A stretch of DNA of 64,000 nucleotides. It comes from CAYLLN01 sp964384375. Lineage in GTDB: Bacteria > Planctomycetota > Planctomycetia > Pirellulales > Pirellulaceae. The position numbers and the translations under genes were made by a program. Location of the stretch: positions 20,364-84,363 of the forward strand of contig CAYLLN010000023.1 of NCBI GenBank assembly GCA_964384375.1, in the 5' to 3' direction. This document shows positions 42,923 through 51,529 of the stretch, in pieces; position 1 is the stretch's first letter, and each line of letters starts with the position of its first letter. The notes beneath the pieces were generated by a model, which had not been told where the DNA came from, made no database searches, and worked only from the letters and a program-made list of their open reading frames with translations.

Positions 42923-43448
42923 CAACCACGAATCTAACGAATCGAACGAATGCGGCAGGAGGAGAGTAGGTTAGCGGACGATGCGCTCGTAGTGCAGGTC
43001 AGGGAAGCTCGCAAAGTTGACGAGTAGCGCGAGCTTGTGGCCGGTCGCCTTCAGGTAGTTGTGGACTTGGGCACGATTTTCGTCGAGCACTGCGGAAACG
43101 GCTTTCAGCTCCACGATGATCTTGCCGTGACAGATAAAGTCCGGGATGTACCGTTGCTGAAGCGGCCGCCCCTTGTAGTAGAGCAGCAATTGCTCTTTGG
43201 GCTGAGAAGGGATTTGCTGCAAACCGAGTTCAATTTCGAGACACTCTTGATAGACCGATTCGAGAAACTCGCAGCCCATTTCGTTATAGACCTGGAAACA
43301 CGCGCCAACGATCTTGTAGCTTTCCTCTTTGAAAACGAGTTCCATACCGAGCCTCAGTTGAAGAAATCACGAATCCAACGAATCACCCAACTGTAGCAGC
43401 CAGGGATCGTCTCTGCCTGATTCGTCTGATTCGTTCGATTCGTGGTTG
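42923..43448. mobile_element. GxxExxY unit bounded by 29-bp inverted repeats
   Basis: The left end (42923-42951) and right end (43420-43448) match as inverted repeats at 26 of 29 positions. Each starts CAACCACGAATC and repeats ACGAATC with a 9-bp period. The unit is 526 bp and contains only the GxxExxY gene. A further partial repeat in direct orientation lies at 43366-43380, so the right end can itself fold as a hairpin. No target-site duplication is obvious. A solo copy is at 33179. That the unit moves is inference. Confidence 0.55.
42971..43345 (-). CDS. GxxExxY protein (PD-(D/E)XK nuclease-like)
   Basis: This 124-residue protein matches the GxxExxY family: the name motif is GCEFLESVY near residue 24, and the nuclease-like core is QRYIPDFICHGKIIVELKAV (PD...E.K) near 66-84. 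The end HKLALLVNFASFPDLHYERIVR is typical. Function is unknown; the fold suggests a small nuclease. It sits alone between unrelated genes and is flanked by inverted repeats. Confidence 0.88.
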   Translation of the reverse strand: MELVFKEESYKIVGACFQVYNEMGCEFLESVYQECLEIELGLQQIPSQPKEQLLLYYKGRPLQQRYIPDFICHGKIIVELKAVSAVLDENRAQVHNYLKATGHKLALLVNFASFPDLHYERIVR

Positions 43449-43527
43449 TCACTTCTTTGCCCCGTGTCTCCTTTCGATGTGCCAGGCGGGCTGGACGAAA
43501 GGTCGCGGGGGTGCAAGAACGGGAACC

Positions 43528-44445
43528 ATGCAGGCGGCCGACTCCAGCGAGCAGACAAAACACCTACCGAGCCTTACCACGGCCCGGCTGCTCGTGCTGG
43601 CCGCGGCGTTTCTGTGGAGCACGAGCGGGTTTTTCGCCAAGGCCCCGTTCTTCGACGGCTGGCCGGGACCGGTGCTCGCGTTCTGGAGGGCCGCGTTTGC
43701 GTGCCTGATCATCGTGCCGCTGGTGCGGCGGCCGGTCCTGTCGTGGAAGCTCCTGCCGATGACCGCGACGTTCGCGGCGATGAACTACACGTATTTGACG
43801 GCAATGGTCAAAGGCTCGCCGGCCAACGCCATCTGGCTGCAGAACACGGCACCGGCCTGGGTGCTGCTCGTCGGCGTGCTCATGTTTCGCGAGCGAGCCA
43901 CGCTCCGTGATTTGCTCCTCGTGGTGTTTTCGGCGGTCGGCGTTGGCGTGATCCTGTGGTTTGAATCTCGTGGGGCATCGTTCGAGGCGGTGCTGTGGGG
44001 ACTGGCGTCCGGCGTGTTCTACGCGGGCATCGTCCTCTCGCTGCGGCAACTGCGGAGTTTCGACTCAGCTTGGCTCGCCGCGGCGAATCACTCGGTGACT
44101 GCAGCGGTGCTCTCGGTGTTTGGACTCGCGGGACTCTTCGACGCCTCAAGCCAAACGCCCTGGCCCGCCGGCATCCAATGGCCGCTGCTCGTCGGCTTTG
44201 GGGTGCTTCAGCTTGGCCTGCCGTATGTGCTGTTTGCCCGAGCGCTGAAAAGCCTTCCCGGCCACGAGGCCGCCGGCATCGGCCTGGCCGAGCCGATCCT
44301 GGTGCCGGTGTGGGCGCTGCTCGCGTGGGGGATCGAGCCCGATTGGTGGACGCTCGTGGGCGGCGGATTCATCCTGGCGGGGCTCGTCGTGCGGTACGCA
44401 CCTCTGGGACTTGGAAGAAACTCGCGAGCCCAGCAAAGCCGATAA
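43528..44445 (+). CDS. EamA/DMT-family membrane transporter
   Basis: This 305-residue protein has ten likely membrane spans in two EamA repeats, starting LLVLAAAFLWSTSGFFAKA and ending LVGGGFILAGLVVRYAPLG. It fits the drug/metabolite transporter superfamily. Substrate is unknown. ATG 43528 is chosen; a frame upstream to 43477 is Arg/Gly-rich and lies near the repeat end. Its stop overlaps an ATG (TAATG) that is in frame with the following DUF1501 gene. Confidence 0.82.
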   Translation: MQAADSSEQTKHLPSLTTARLLVLAAAFLWSTSGFFAKAPFFDGWPGPVLAFWRAAFACLIIVPLVRRPVLSWKLLPMTATFAAMNYTYLTAMVKGSPANAIWLQNTAPAWVLLVGVLMFRERATLRDLLLVVFSAVGVGVILWFESRGASFEAVLWGLASGVFYAGIVLSLRQLRSFDSAWLAAANHSVTAAVLSVFGLAGLFDASSQTPWPAGIQWPLLVGFGVLQLGLPYVLFARALKSLPGHEAAGIGLAEPILVPVWALLAWGIEPDWWTLVGGGFILAGLVVRYAPLGLGRNSRAQQSR

Positions 44446-44555
44446 TGGATTTGACATCGATCCTCGCTGGCGATCACAATGAGCCTGCGGCCTGGAAACT
44501 GGGCCGTCCCCGCCAGTACGCATCCCGCCACCGCTCGCTTAGCGGAGTTTTGCCA

Positions 44556-45992
44556 GTGAACCGAATGCTGAACCCGTTGGGTCGCGACCCGCGCTGTCCC
44601 GGTCCCATTGCCCGACGATCGCTGTTGCAAGCCGGCGCTGCCGCGTTCACAGGGCTGGGCATGGCCGACCTCCTGCGACTGCAAGCGCAAGCCTCTGGCA
44701 GTAGCCCAGCGACCGGCAAGGACGACCCGGCGGTGATCTTCCTGTGGATGCCGGGCGGGCCTCCCCACATGGAAACATTCGACATGAAGCCGGACGCCCC
44801 GGAAGACTACCGGGGCGCTTTCCGGCCGATCAAGACGAATGTCGCCGGCATTGAAATCTGCGAGCACCTGCCGCTGCTTGCGAAGCTTGCCGACAAGTAC
44901 ACGCTCATCCGCTCGATCGCCCACGACTTCGCCGATCACGGTGGCGGCCACAAACGGTTCATGACCGGCCGCGACCCGAAGGAGCCTGTCGGCTTTGTGA
45001 ACGACTATCCGGCGGTCGGCTCGATGATCGCGAAGATGCAGGAGCGGCGGAACGTCGGTGTGCCAAACTATGTCGTCGGCGTCGATGGTGGCCGGCAGCA
45101 CATCGACACGTTCAGCCTCGGCACGGCGTATCTCGGCCCGGCGATGGCCCCGTTCTGGGTCGTCGGCGATCCGAGCGATTCGGGCTTCTCGGTGCAGAAC
45201 CTGGGCCTCGTGAAGGAAATGGAGCAGCGGCTCGATGATCGCGCGAGCCTGCTCGGCGGTCTCGACAAGCTGCGGAGGGACATCGACAAGTCCGGCTCGC
45301 TTGTCGCGATGGACTCGTTCAACCAGCGAGCCATCGACCTTTTGACCAGTGCCAAGGCCCGCGAGGCGTTCGACTTGTCGCAGGAAGATCCTGCCCTGCG
45401 AGCGAAATATGGCGATCATCCGTGGGGGCAGCGGGCGATCATGGCCCGGCGGCTCGTCGAAGCGGGCGTCTCGTTCGTGACGATGGTCATCGAGAATCCG
45501 TACTGCAAGCAAGTGCCGTGGCTGGCCAATGGCACCTACAACTGGGACTCGCACGCGGTCAATTGTCACCTGTTCGACGACGCTCTCGTGCGGCTGCCGA
45601 TTTTCGACCGGACGATCGCGGCCCTCATTGAAGACATCTATGCCCGCGGCCTCGACAAGCGGGTAATGGTGGTCGTGACGGGCGAGTTTGGCCGCACGCC
45701 GCGGATTACCAACCAGATCGGCACGCAGACGGGAGTGATGCAGCCGGGCCGCGACCACTGGCCGGGCGCGATGAGCGTGCTGACCTTCGGCGGCGGCATG
45801 CGGACGGGCCAAGTCGTCGGTGCGACGAGCACGAAGGGAGAATATCCTGTCGATCGCCCGCTCACGCCGAACGACCTCTGGGCTACCGTCTTCCGCCATC
45901 TCGGCATCGACTACAGCGCCTCGTTCCCCGACTTGCACGGCCGCCCGATGCCGATTCTGCCGCAGGGCGAGCCGATTCGAGAGCTGGTGTGA
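44556..45992 (+). CDS. DUF1501 family secreted protein, without PSCyt partner
   Basis: This 478-residue DUF1501 protein has a twin-arginine-like signal (ARRSLLQAGAAAFTG) and the family motifs AVIFLWMPGGPPHMETFDMKP, VVTGEFGRTPRI, GRDHWPGAMSV and GATSTKGEYP. GTG 44556 follows a GGAG site and places the Arg pair near residue 19. A start at 44445 overlapping the transporter stop would put it near residue 57. Unlike the copies at 20964 and 27049, no PSCyt/DUF1553 gene is beside it. It is followed by a TPR gene that overlaps its stop. Confidence 0.83.
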   Translation: MNRMLNPLGRDPRCPGPIARRSLLQAGAAAFTGLGMADLLRLQAQASGSSPATGKDDPAVIFLWMPGGPPHMETFDMKPDAPEDYRGAFRPIKTNVAGIEICEHLPLLAKLADKYTLIRSIAHDFADHGGGHKRFMTGRDPKEPVGFVNDYPAVGSMIAKMQERRNVGVPNYVVGVDGGRQHIDTFSLGTAYLGPAMAPFWVVGDPSDSGFSVQNLGLVKEMEQRLDDRASLLGGLDKLRRDIDKSGSLVAMDSFNQRAIDLLTSAKAREAFDLSQEDPALRAKYGDHPWGQRAIMARRLVEAGVSFVTMVIENPYCKQVPWLANGTYNWDSHAVNCHLFDDALVRLPIFDRTIAALIEDIYARGLDKRVMVVVTGEFGRTPRITNQIGTQTGVMQPGRDHWPGAMSVLTFGGGMRTGQVVGATSTKGEYPVDRPLTPNDLWATVFRHLGIDYSASFPDLHGRPMPILPQGEPIRELV

Positions 45993-46978
45993 TTCGTCAT
46001 CTGCTGCTGGCTGCGACTCTTGCACTTGGCACATCAGCCGCTGCCGAGGATATCGTCATCGCGTCCTCTGCCAGCGATCCGGCGGCGCGTGTGCGGCGGA
46101 CGGGTGAGGTTCTCGACTATACCGGCACCGAGCTGAAGTTGCGGACGGCGCTCGGCACCGTGGAGACGATTCCGGCCGGACGCGTGAAGGAAATCCAAAC
46201 GACATGGCTGCCGGAGCACGAGGCGGGGCGAGCTGCGCGAGCCAAGGGTGAATCACCAGAGGCGATCGCTCAACTCATGGAAGCGCGAGCGATCGAGCGC
46301 CGGCCGTGGGCCGAACGGCAAATTCGGGCGGACCTCGTCGGCGCTTATCTCGAAGCAGGCCGCATCGAAGATGCCGGCGACGAGTTCCTGGCCATCGTGG
46401 CCCGAGATCCAGAGACGATGCACTTCGCGATCATGCCGATAGCCTGGCGTGCCGCGCCGCCCGATGCGGCGATCGAACGCCACGCGACTGGTTGGCTGGA
46501 AAATCCACAATCGCCGGTCGCTCGTGTGCTTGGAGCAAGCTGGCTCCTTGCCGGGCCGAAGCGAGCGGCAGCCATCGCAGAGCTTGAAAAGCTTGTGAAG
46601 TCGGGCGATCTGCGGATCGCAGGTTTGGCAACAATCCAACTCTGGCGAACGAAGCTCGTTACCGCGAAGACGGCCGAAATTGCAGCTTGGAAGCTGAACC
46701 TGGAAAAGCTGCCAGCCGAAGTTCAGGCAGCCGGGTGGTATATCCTGGGCGAATTGCATGCTCGTGTCGGCCAGCACGAAGACGCGGCACTTGCCTACCT
46801 GCGCGTGCCGCTCGTCTTCCGCACACAGCAAGCGATGTCTGCCGACGCGCTCTTGGCGGCAGGGGTGCAACTTGAAAAGATGGGGCAGCGCGACCAGGCG
46901 GCGGGACTGTTTCGTGAGATTCTTCGCGACTTTTCCCATCTGCCGGCAGCGGCGGAAGCGAACAAGCGATTGAAATAG
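45989..46978 (+). CDS. Secreted TPR-containing protein
   Basis: This 329-residue protein starts at a GTG overlapping the DUF1501 stop. It has a signal peptide (LLLAATLALGTSAAA, to about residue 19), then an SH3-like beta segment (RTGEVLDYTGTELKLRTALGTVETIPAGRVKEIQ). TPR-like helices follow (AERQIRADLVGAYLEAGRIEDAGDEFLAI, GQHEDAALAYLRVP, GQRDQAAGLFREIL). It precedes the ExbB-like gene by 15 bases. A role as an envelope partner of that channel is plausible but not shown. Confidence 0.65.
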   Translation: MIRHLLLAATLALGTSAAAEDIVIASSASDPAARVRRTGEVLDYTGTELKLRTALGTVETIPAGRVKEIQTTWLPEHEAGRAARAKGESPEAIAQLMEARAIERRPWAERQIRADLVGAYLEAGRIEDAGDEFLAIVARDPETMHFAIMPIAWRAAPPDAAIERHATGWLENPQSPVARVLGASWLLAGPKRAAAIAELEKLVKSGDLRIAGLATIQLWRTKLVTAKTAEIAAWKLNLEKLPAEVQAAGWYILGELHARVGQHEDAALAYLRVPLVFRTQQAMSADALLAAGVQLEKMGQRDQAAGLFREILRDFSHLPAAAEANKRLK

Positions 46979-46993
46979 CTGGATTGCTGATCC

Positions 46994-47929
46994 ATGCCCA
47001 TTGAATTTAACGCTGAGGCGCAACGATCGCAAAGGAGGGAGCGTAGCTGCCGCTTGGCTTTGCGCCCTTCGCGTTTCTTTGCGCCCTTTGCGTTTGAATG
47101 GAATCGATTCGGCTGCGTGCTGGTCGTCGCCATGTTGTTCGTCCTCTTGGCCGGTAGCCTATTCGCCCAAGACGCAGCCACACCATCGCTGCCCGCGCCG
47201 CCCACTGCAGTTGCTCCGGCCAAGAAGCCACTGACGTTCTTTCAGATCGTCTTCTCCGGCGGGCCGCTGGGGATTGCGAACATGGTCGTGCTCATCGGCC
47301 TCTCGCTAACAGCGCTCGCGCTGGCGGCCGACAACCTACTGCTCATTCGCCGCGATCAGATCATTCCGCCAGGCTTGTCCGACGATGTCCGCCGCCTCGT
47401 TAGCGAGGGGCAAATCGTGGCCGCCCAAGGGGAGTGTAAGTCGCAGCCCAGTTTGCTCGCGTTTATCATCGCTCGCGGCCTTTCGGAACTGGATGGCGGC
47501 TGGACGGAGATCGAAAAGGCGACCGAGGATGCACTGGCGGAACAGGCGGCCAAGCTGTTTCGGCGGATCGAGTATCTGAGCGTCATCGGCAATATCGCTC
47601 CGATGGTCGGCCTGCTCGGTACTGTGACGGGGATGCTTTTGGCGTTCAAGCAAGTGGCCGACACCGAGGGGAATGCCGGCGCCGCGCAACTCGCCGACGG
47701 GATTTATCAGGCGCTCGTGACGACGGTCGTCGGCCTGATCATCGCGATTCCATCGCTCGGTGCGTTCGCCCTCTTCCGCAGCCGGGTCGATCAACTCATT
47801 GCCGAAGCAGCCTATGCGGCGCAGCACGCACTCTCGCCGCTGAAGAAGCAACCCACAGCGGCGGTAGCGATAGCGTCCGCTCCACCCATTCCACCGCCTC
47901 CGCCGCCGAAGGTGCGGTCGCAGGCGTAG
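46994..47929 (+). CDS. ExbB/TolQ/MotA-type proton channel protein
   Basis: This 311-residue membrane protein has a signal-like segment (GCVLVVAMLFVLLAGSLFAQ), a span near residue 95, and the conserved MotA/TolQ/ExbB block (IGNIAPMVGLLGTVTGMLLAF...QALVTTVVGLIIAIPSLGAFALF). Such proteins form a proton channel with an ExbD/TolR partner; none is next to it and no TonB/TolA is seen. Residues after the first Met (about 6-35) are encoded by a copy of the palindromic element (47009-47094), so a downstream GTG or ATG may be the true start. Linker and C-terminus are proline-rich. Confidence 0.82.
   Translation: MPIEFNAEAQRSQRRERSCRLALRPSRFFAPFAFEWNRFGCVLVVAMLFVLLAGSLFAQDAATPSLPAPPTAVAPAKKPLTFFQIVFSGGPLGIANMVVLIGLSLTALALAADNLLLIRRDQIIPPGLSDDVRRLVSEGQIVAAQGECKSQPSLLAFIIARGLSELDGGWTEIEKATEDALAEQAAKLFRRIEYLSVIGNIAPMVGLLGTVTGMLLAFKQVADTEGNAGAAQLADGIYQALVTTVVGLIIAIPSLGAFALFRSRVDQLIAEAAYAAQHALSPLKKQPTAAVAIASAPPIPPPPPPKVRSQA
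47009..47094. repeat. 86-bp palindromic element near the exbB-like start
   Basis: This copy begins AACGCTGAGGCGCAACG and ends GCGCCCTTTGCGTT, related to those at 36773 and 39213 but more diverged. It lies between the first ATG and the signal segment. Confidence 0.7.
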
Positions 47930-47945
47930 TGCGTCGCATCACCAC

Positions 47946-48677
47946 TCACGGCTTTGGCTTCTCACGTTCCGCCTTCTCTGCTTCCTTGCGGGCCTTGTAC
48001 TCGGCGATCACTTCATCCGGGCTTTCTTTGAAGTACTCGAGGCAGCCCGTGCAGCAGACATAGTACTTCTGCCCGTTGTGCATCACTTCGATCGAGCCGA
48101 AGCCGCCGGTCACGACGCACTCGGGACCGCTCGATCCCTTGCCGAAGCCACTCCCTTTGCGCGTATAGCCTACTTCGGCCATCCGCACGAACTGATTGGC
48201 TGTCGTACCTTGCTTTTCGAGCAGCACGAGCAGCCGATCGCCGCCGGCGACGAAGCGGAACGAAATCCGGCTCGGCAGCCCGTCGCGCGGTTCGCTTGCC
48301 ACAAGCTGCAAGTTGCCGTTTTCGCCAAGCGTTCCGGCAAACGTCAGTTGCTCGCTGCCGTCGGCCGGCGTGGCGACCAGCGAATACTCACCGTCTTTCT
48401 CGCCGCGGACGAGCTTGATCTTGTGAAAGTACTTCCCTTCGGGCAGCTTCCCCACGAGTGACGTGCCGCCGGCAAAGCTCCACTGCCAATCGGCCTGTTC
48501 GATCCAGCTGTCTTTGGTCGAACCCCGTTGTGGCTGGCCGACGCCGCGCCACTGACCGACCAGTTGCTGAATCTTGGCGAGTTGCGCCTTATCGTCGTCC
48601 GGCTTGGCGTCATCGGCCAAAGCCACGCCGGCAAGGGCGGCGAAAAGAACGAGCGATAGCGTAAAGGCAGACTTCAT
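47946..48677 (-). CDS. Secreted protein with C-terminal YHS-like domain
   Basis: This 243-residue protein has a signal peptide (FTLSLVLFAALAGVALA), a lipocalin-like middle region (LVGQWRGVGQPQRGSTKDSW, NGNLQLVASEP) and a C-terminal cysteine-rich segment (GPECVVTGG...KYYVCCTGCLEYFKESPDEVIAEYKA). The last part resembles the YHS metal-binding domain. ATG 48677 is chosen over one ten codons upstream. It converges with the ExbB-like gene. Metal binding is plausible. Confidence 0.65.
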   Translation of the reverse strand: MKSAFTLSLVLFAALAGVALADDAKPDDDKAQLAKIQQLVGQWRGVGQPQRGSTKDSWIEQADWQWSFAGGTSLVGKLPEGKYFHKIKLVRGEKDGEYSLVATPADGSEQLTFAGTLGENGNLQLVASEPRDGLPSRISFRFVAGGDRLLVLLEKQGTTANQFVRMAEVGYTRKGSGFGKGSSGPECVVTGGFGSIEVMHNGQKYYVCCTGCLEYFKESPDEVIAEYKARKEAEKAEREKPKP

Positions 48678-48792
48678 ACAGCACCCGCAATCGGCCGGCT
48701 GATTCAAGACACTACGTCTTGATTATCGCGAGCGGCCTCTGCCAATGCAACCCCGCTGGCGAAACTGGGGACCGCCTGTGTAGGCTGAAACG

Positions 48793-49236
48793 ATGCCTGC
48801 CGTCTATCAACATCTGGGCGTCCGTTTCCTTTACCCCGAGAACTGGTCGGTGCAGGAAGAGGAGCGCGACGAGTGGCCGCGGACGGTGACGTTGCAAAGC
48901 GAGCACACCAGTTTCTGGTCGCTTTACGTCTATCCTCCCGACCACGACGCCCGCTCGGCTGTGACCGACGCGGTGAACTCGATCCGCGAACTGTACGAGG
49001 ACCTGGAAGTGATTCCGGCCAAGGAGACCTACGGCGACATCGAGACCAAGGGAGTCGATATCGCCTTCTTCTATCTCGATCTGCTTGTCGAAGCGAAGGT
49101 CCGCTGCCTGAAAACGCCCTCGGCACTCCTGCTCTGGCACTATCAAGCCGAAAGCCGCGAGTTCGACGAGGTGGAGCCCGTCTTTCAGGCGATCGCGACG
49201 AGCTTGCTCTCCACGCAAGTCGCTGCCGCCCGCTGA
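48793..49236 (+). CDS. Uncharacterised small cytosolic protein
   Basis: This 147-residue protein starts MPAVYQHLGVRFLYPENWSVQEEE and lacks a signal peptide. The pattern (LGVRFLYPENW...TSFWSLYVYPPDHDARSAV...LLLWHYQAESREFDEVEPVFQAI) resembles the PsbP/DcrB-like fold but no family is certain. It is divergent from the YHS-like gene. Confidence 0.55.
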   Translation: MPAVYQHLGVRFLYPENWSVQEEERDEWPRTVTLQSEHTSFWSLYVYPPDHDARSAVTDAVNSIRELYEDLEVIPAKETYGDIETKGVDIAFFYLDLLVEAKVRCLKTPSALLLWHYQAESREFDEVEPVFQAIATSLLSTQVAAAR

Positions 49237-49377
49237 AACGGCCAGTTGTGGCAAACTCTGCCGCCTGGGAAAGGATTGCCACCTGAGCAATTCCTGCCGC
49301 TCGTGACGGTCGTGTCGAACGTTCCGTGCATGCTGGATTTGCCGCTTTTGCGGGGCCGAAGCGACTTTACCGACACC

Positions 49378-50541
49378 ATGCTTCGTCGCTTCTACCTCGC
49401 GATTTTGCTCTGGACGAGCGCGCTGACCGCGTTTGTGCTGGCATCCGCGTGCGCGCACGCGCAAGAGCCAATCGCTGAGTACGAATCCCTTCCACCCTGC
49501 GAGCCCGACTGGTGCTATCACGTCGGCGGCAAGGCCCGCGGCTACTACCTGAACGACCAGCGTGTCGAGTTCACCGGCCAGGAAGAGACATTCGCGGTCG
49601 AGGGAGTGCTCGACGGCGGCATTCACCACGAGGCGGGCTCGTGGCTCTATCAGGTCGAGACGGAACTATTCCTCACACAGCCGTTCGATCGCAACCGCCT
49701 CGTCGATGATCCGGTGCGGGAATCGTTCTCGCACAACTTCGATATCGACGTGCTGTCGATCTCGCAGCTTTACCTCGCGGCCCGGCAGGACGACTGGTAC
49801 TTCGCGATGGGCCGCTTCGTCACACCCTTTGGCCGCTTCTACTTCACGAACTATCGCAACAACTTCGACGACTCGCCGTTCATCCGCTCCGAGTCGATCC
49901 TCTTCCGCGAGACGGGCGTACTCGCCCAGTGGGATCCCGCCGGCTGGTGTTTCACTGCCGCCCTCACCAACGGCGGGCCCGATCAGGACGCGAACTCGTC
50001 CAAGGCTCTCGTCGCGCGAGCTGGCATTGACCGCGAGTTCTTTGCCGCAGGCGCGTCCGTCAAAGTGCAGGACGGCATCGGCTCCGAAGGGCAGAAAATG
50101 TACAAGGAGCATTTTGGCTTCGACGCGATGCTCCGCAGCGGCAACTGGACGCTATCGACCGAAGCGATCTACGACCACTACGGCTTTCGACGGCCGGGCT
50201 TCGACCCGAACGACATCACCTGGGGCCGTAGCATCTATTTCCGCGACCTGAACAAGGCCTTTCACGAGCCGATCACCGGCTGGGGCTACTACGTCAATCT
50301 CGGTTATGAAGGGCCGCTCTGGTCGCTGGCCGCCAACTACGGCGAGTTCTATCCCGAAAAACTCGGCATCCCCGAGCACGACACGCCCACCCGCCGCGGC
50401 ATCCTCAAGGCGAGCCGCCACTGGACGCGGCACCTCGAAACCTACGGCGTGCTGATGGTCGAAAACACGCTCGAACAAGCCTTCGTCGGCCACGACCGCA
50501 AAGGGGTGTATGTCCTCTTCGGTTGCCAGTTCGCGATGTAG
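49378..50541 (+). CDS. Porin-like outer-membrane beta-barrel protein
   Basis: This 387-residue protein has a signal peptide (to about residue 26, ending ACAHA). Alternating beta strands then run throughout (LYQVETELFL, YFAMGRFVTPFGRFYF, NWTLSTEAIYDHYGF, GYYVNLGYEGPLWSLAANYGEFYP), ending VYVLFGCQFAM. It resembles the phosphate-selective porin O/P type. Planctomycetes have an outer membrane, so an outer-membrane location is likely. ATG 49378 is used; an upstream frame to 49246 has no signal. Confidence 0.65.
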   Translation: MLRRFYLAILLWTSALTAFVLASACAHAQEPIAEYESLPPCEPDWCYHVGGKARGYYLNDQRVEFTGQEETFAVEGVLDGGIHHEAGSWLYQVETELFLTQPFDRNRLVDDPVRESFSHNFDIDVLSISQLYLAARQDDWYFAMGRFVTPFGRFYFTNYRNNFDDSPFIRSESILFRETGVLAQWDPAGWCFTAALTNGGPDQDANSSKALVARAGIDREFFAAGASVKVQDGIGSEGQKMYKEHFGFDAMLRSGNWTLSTEAIYDHYGFRRPGFDPNDITWGRSIYFRDLNKAFHEPITGWGYYVNLGYEGPLWSLAANYGEFYPEKLGIPEHDTPTRRGILKASRHWTRHLETYGVLMVENTLEQAFVGHDRKGVYVLFGCQFAM

Positions 50542-50558
50542 TTCCGCTTACACGATGC

Positions 50559-51314
50559 TCACCACGGCGTCATCCCGCCGTTGACGCAGATCGTCTGCCC
50601 ACTGATGAAGCTCGCTTCGTCGCTGGCCAGGTAAAGCACCGCGTCGGCCACATCCTTTGGCACTCCCCACCGCCCCATCGGGATCAAGGCTTGGTACGCG
50701 TCCTTCTCGGCTTGCGGATCCTTCTCGTGCCGCTCGACGGGAATCCACCCCGGAGCGACCATATTCACAGTGATGCCAAACGGAGCCAGTTCGCGCGACA
50801 TGCTCCGCGACCAGCCGATCTGTGCCCCCTTCGCGGCAACGTAAGCGCTGAACGGGGCGACCGACCGCTGGAACACTTCGCTCGTAATGTTGATGAACCG
50901 CCCCCACTTCTTCCGCTTCATCGCCGGCAGGCCGCGGCGAGCCAGCAAGTACGGGCTCTTCACGAAGAAGTCGAGCATCGTTTGATAGAATGCCCAGTCG
51001 TACTCTTCGATCGGCTTGAGCGGCTGCTCGCAGGTTGCGTTGGGGACGATGATGCCGACTTCGCCAAGCTGCTTCTCGGTCGCGGCAAACAGCTCGTCGA
51101 TGCCGGCCTCCGTCGTCACGTCGCAGCGGACGAGGCACGTTTCGATGCCTGCCGCCTTGTATTCCTCGACCGCCTTGCGGCCGCGAGCTTCGTTGTTGGC
51201 GAAGTTGACCGGAACTTTGGCCCCCGCCTTGCCGAGTGCCAGGCCAATCGCCTTTCCCAGCCCCGTGCTGTTGCCGGTCACAATCGCCACGCGCCCCTTC
51301 AAAGAAAACGTCAT
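50559..51314 (-). CDS. Short-chain dehydrogenase/reductase
   Basis: This 251-residue protein is a classical SDR oxidoreductase with the NAD(P) site TGNSTGLG at residues 13-20, catalytic Ser145, Tyr158 and Lys162 (YVAAK), and C-terminal SFISGQTICVNGG. The usual NNAG motif is replaced by VPNAT near residue 90. It resembles glucose-1-dehydrogenase- or 3-oxoacyl-reductase-like members; the substrate cannot be told. Confidence 0.9.
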   Translation of the reverse strand: MTFSLKGRVAIVTGNSTGLGKAIGLALGKAGAKVPVNFANNEARGRKAVEEYKAAGIETCLVRCDVTTEAGIDELFAATEKQLGEVGIIVPNATCEQPLKPIEEYDWAFYQTMLDFFVKSPYLLARRGLPAMKRKKWGRFINITSEVFQRSVAPFSAYVAAKGAQIGWSRSMSRELAPFGITVNMVAPGWIPVERHEKDPQAEKDAYQALIPMGRWGVPKDVADAVLYLASDEASFISGQTICVNGGMTPW

Positions 51315-51451
51315 CGCTCGCCTCGCCTCACGCTCGCCAAGTTTGTAGGAAAGGCCGTTATCCTACCGGCATTTCGGGCGATTGTCAGTTGGCTGGAGCA
51401 GGCGTCATCAAGGCTGCACCGATTTTACGAATGGACAATTTCGGGGTGGCT

Positions 51452-51472
51452 GTGGTTTGCGCAGCAAACCAC
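51452..51472. repeat. Hairpin between SDR and PQQ propeller genes
   Basis: Perfect 9-bp arms GTGGTTTGC and GCAAACCAC flank GCA in the 215-base gap between the two minus-strand genes. There is no T-tract on the minus strand, so it is not called a terminator. Confidence 0.6.
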
Positions 51473-51529
51473 GGCTGGCGGCGTTGCTGTGAAGTTCAGT
51501 CGTGGTCATTTCGCGAACTCCTCGGGTTC

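Noticed and set aside
42900..43470. Target-site duplication around the GxxExxY unit
   Set aside because: The flanking bases on the two sides do not match, so I do not claim a classical transposon.
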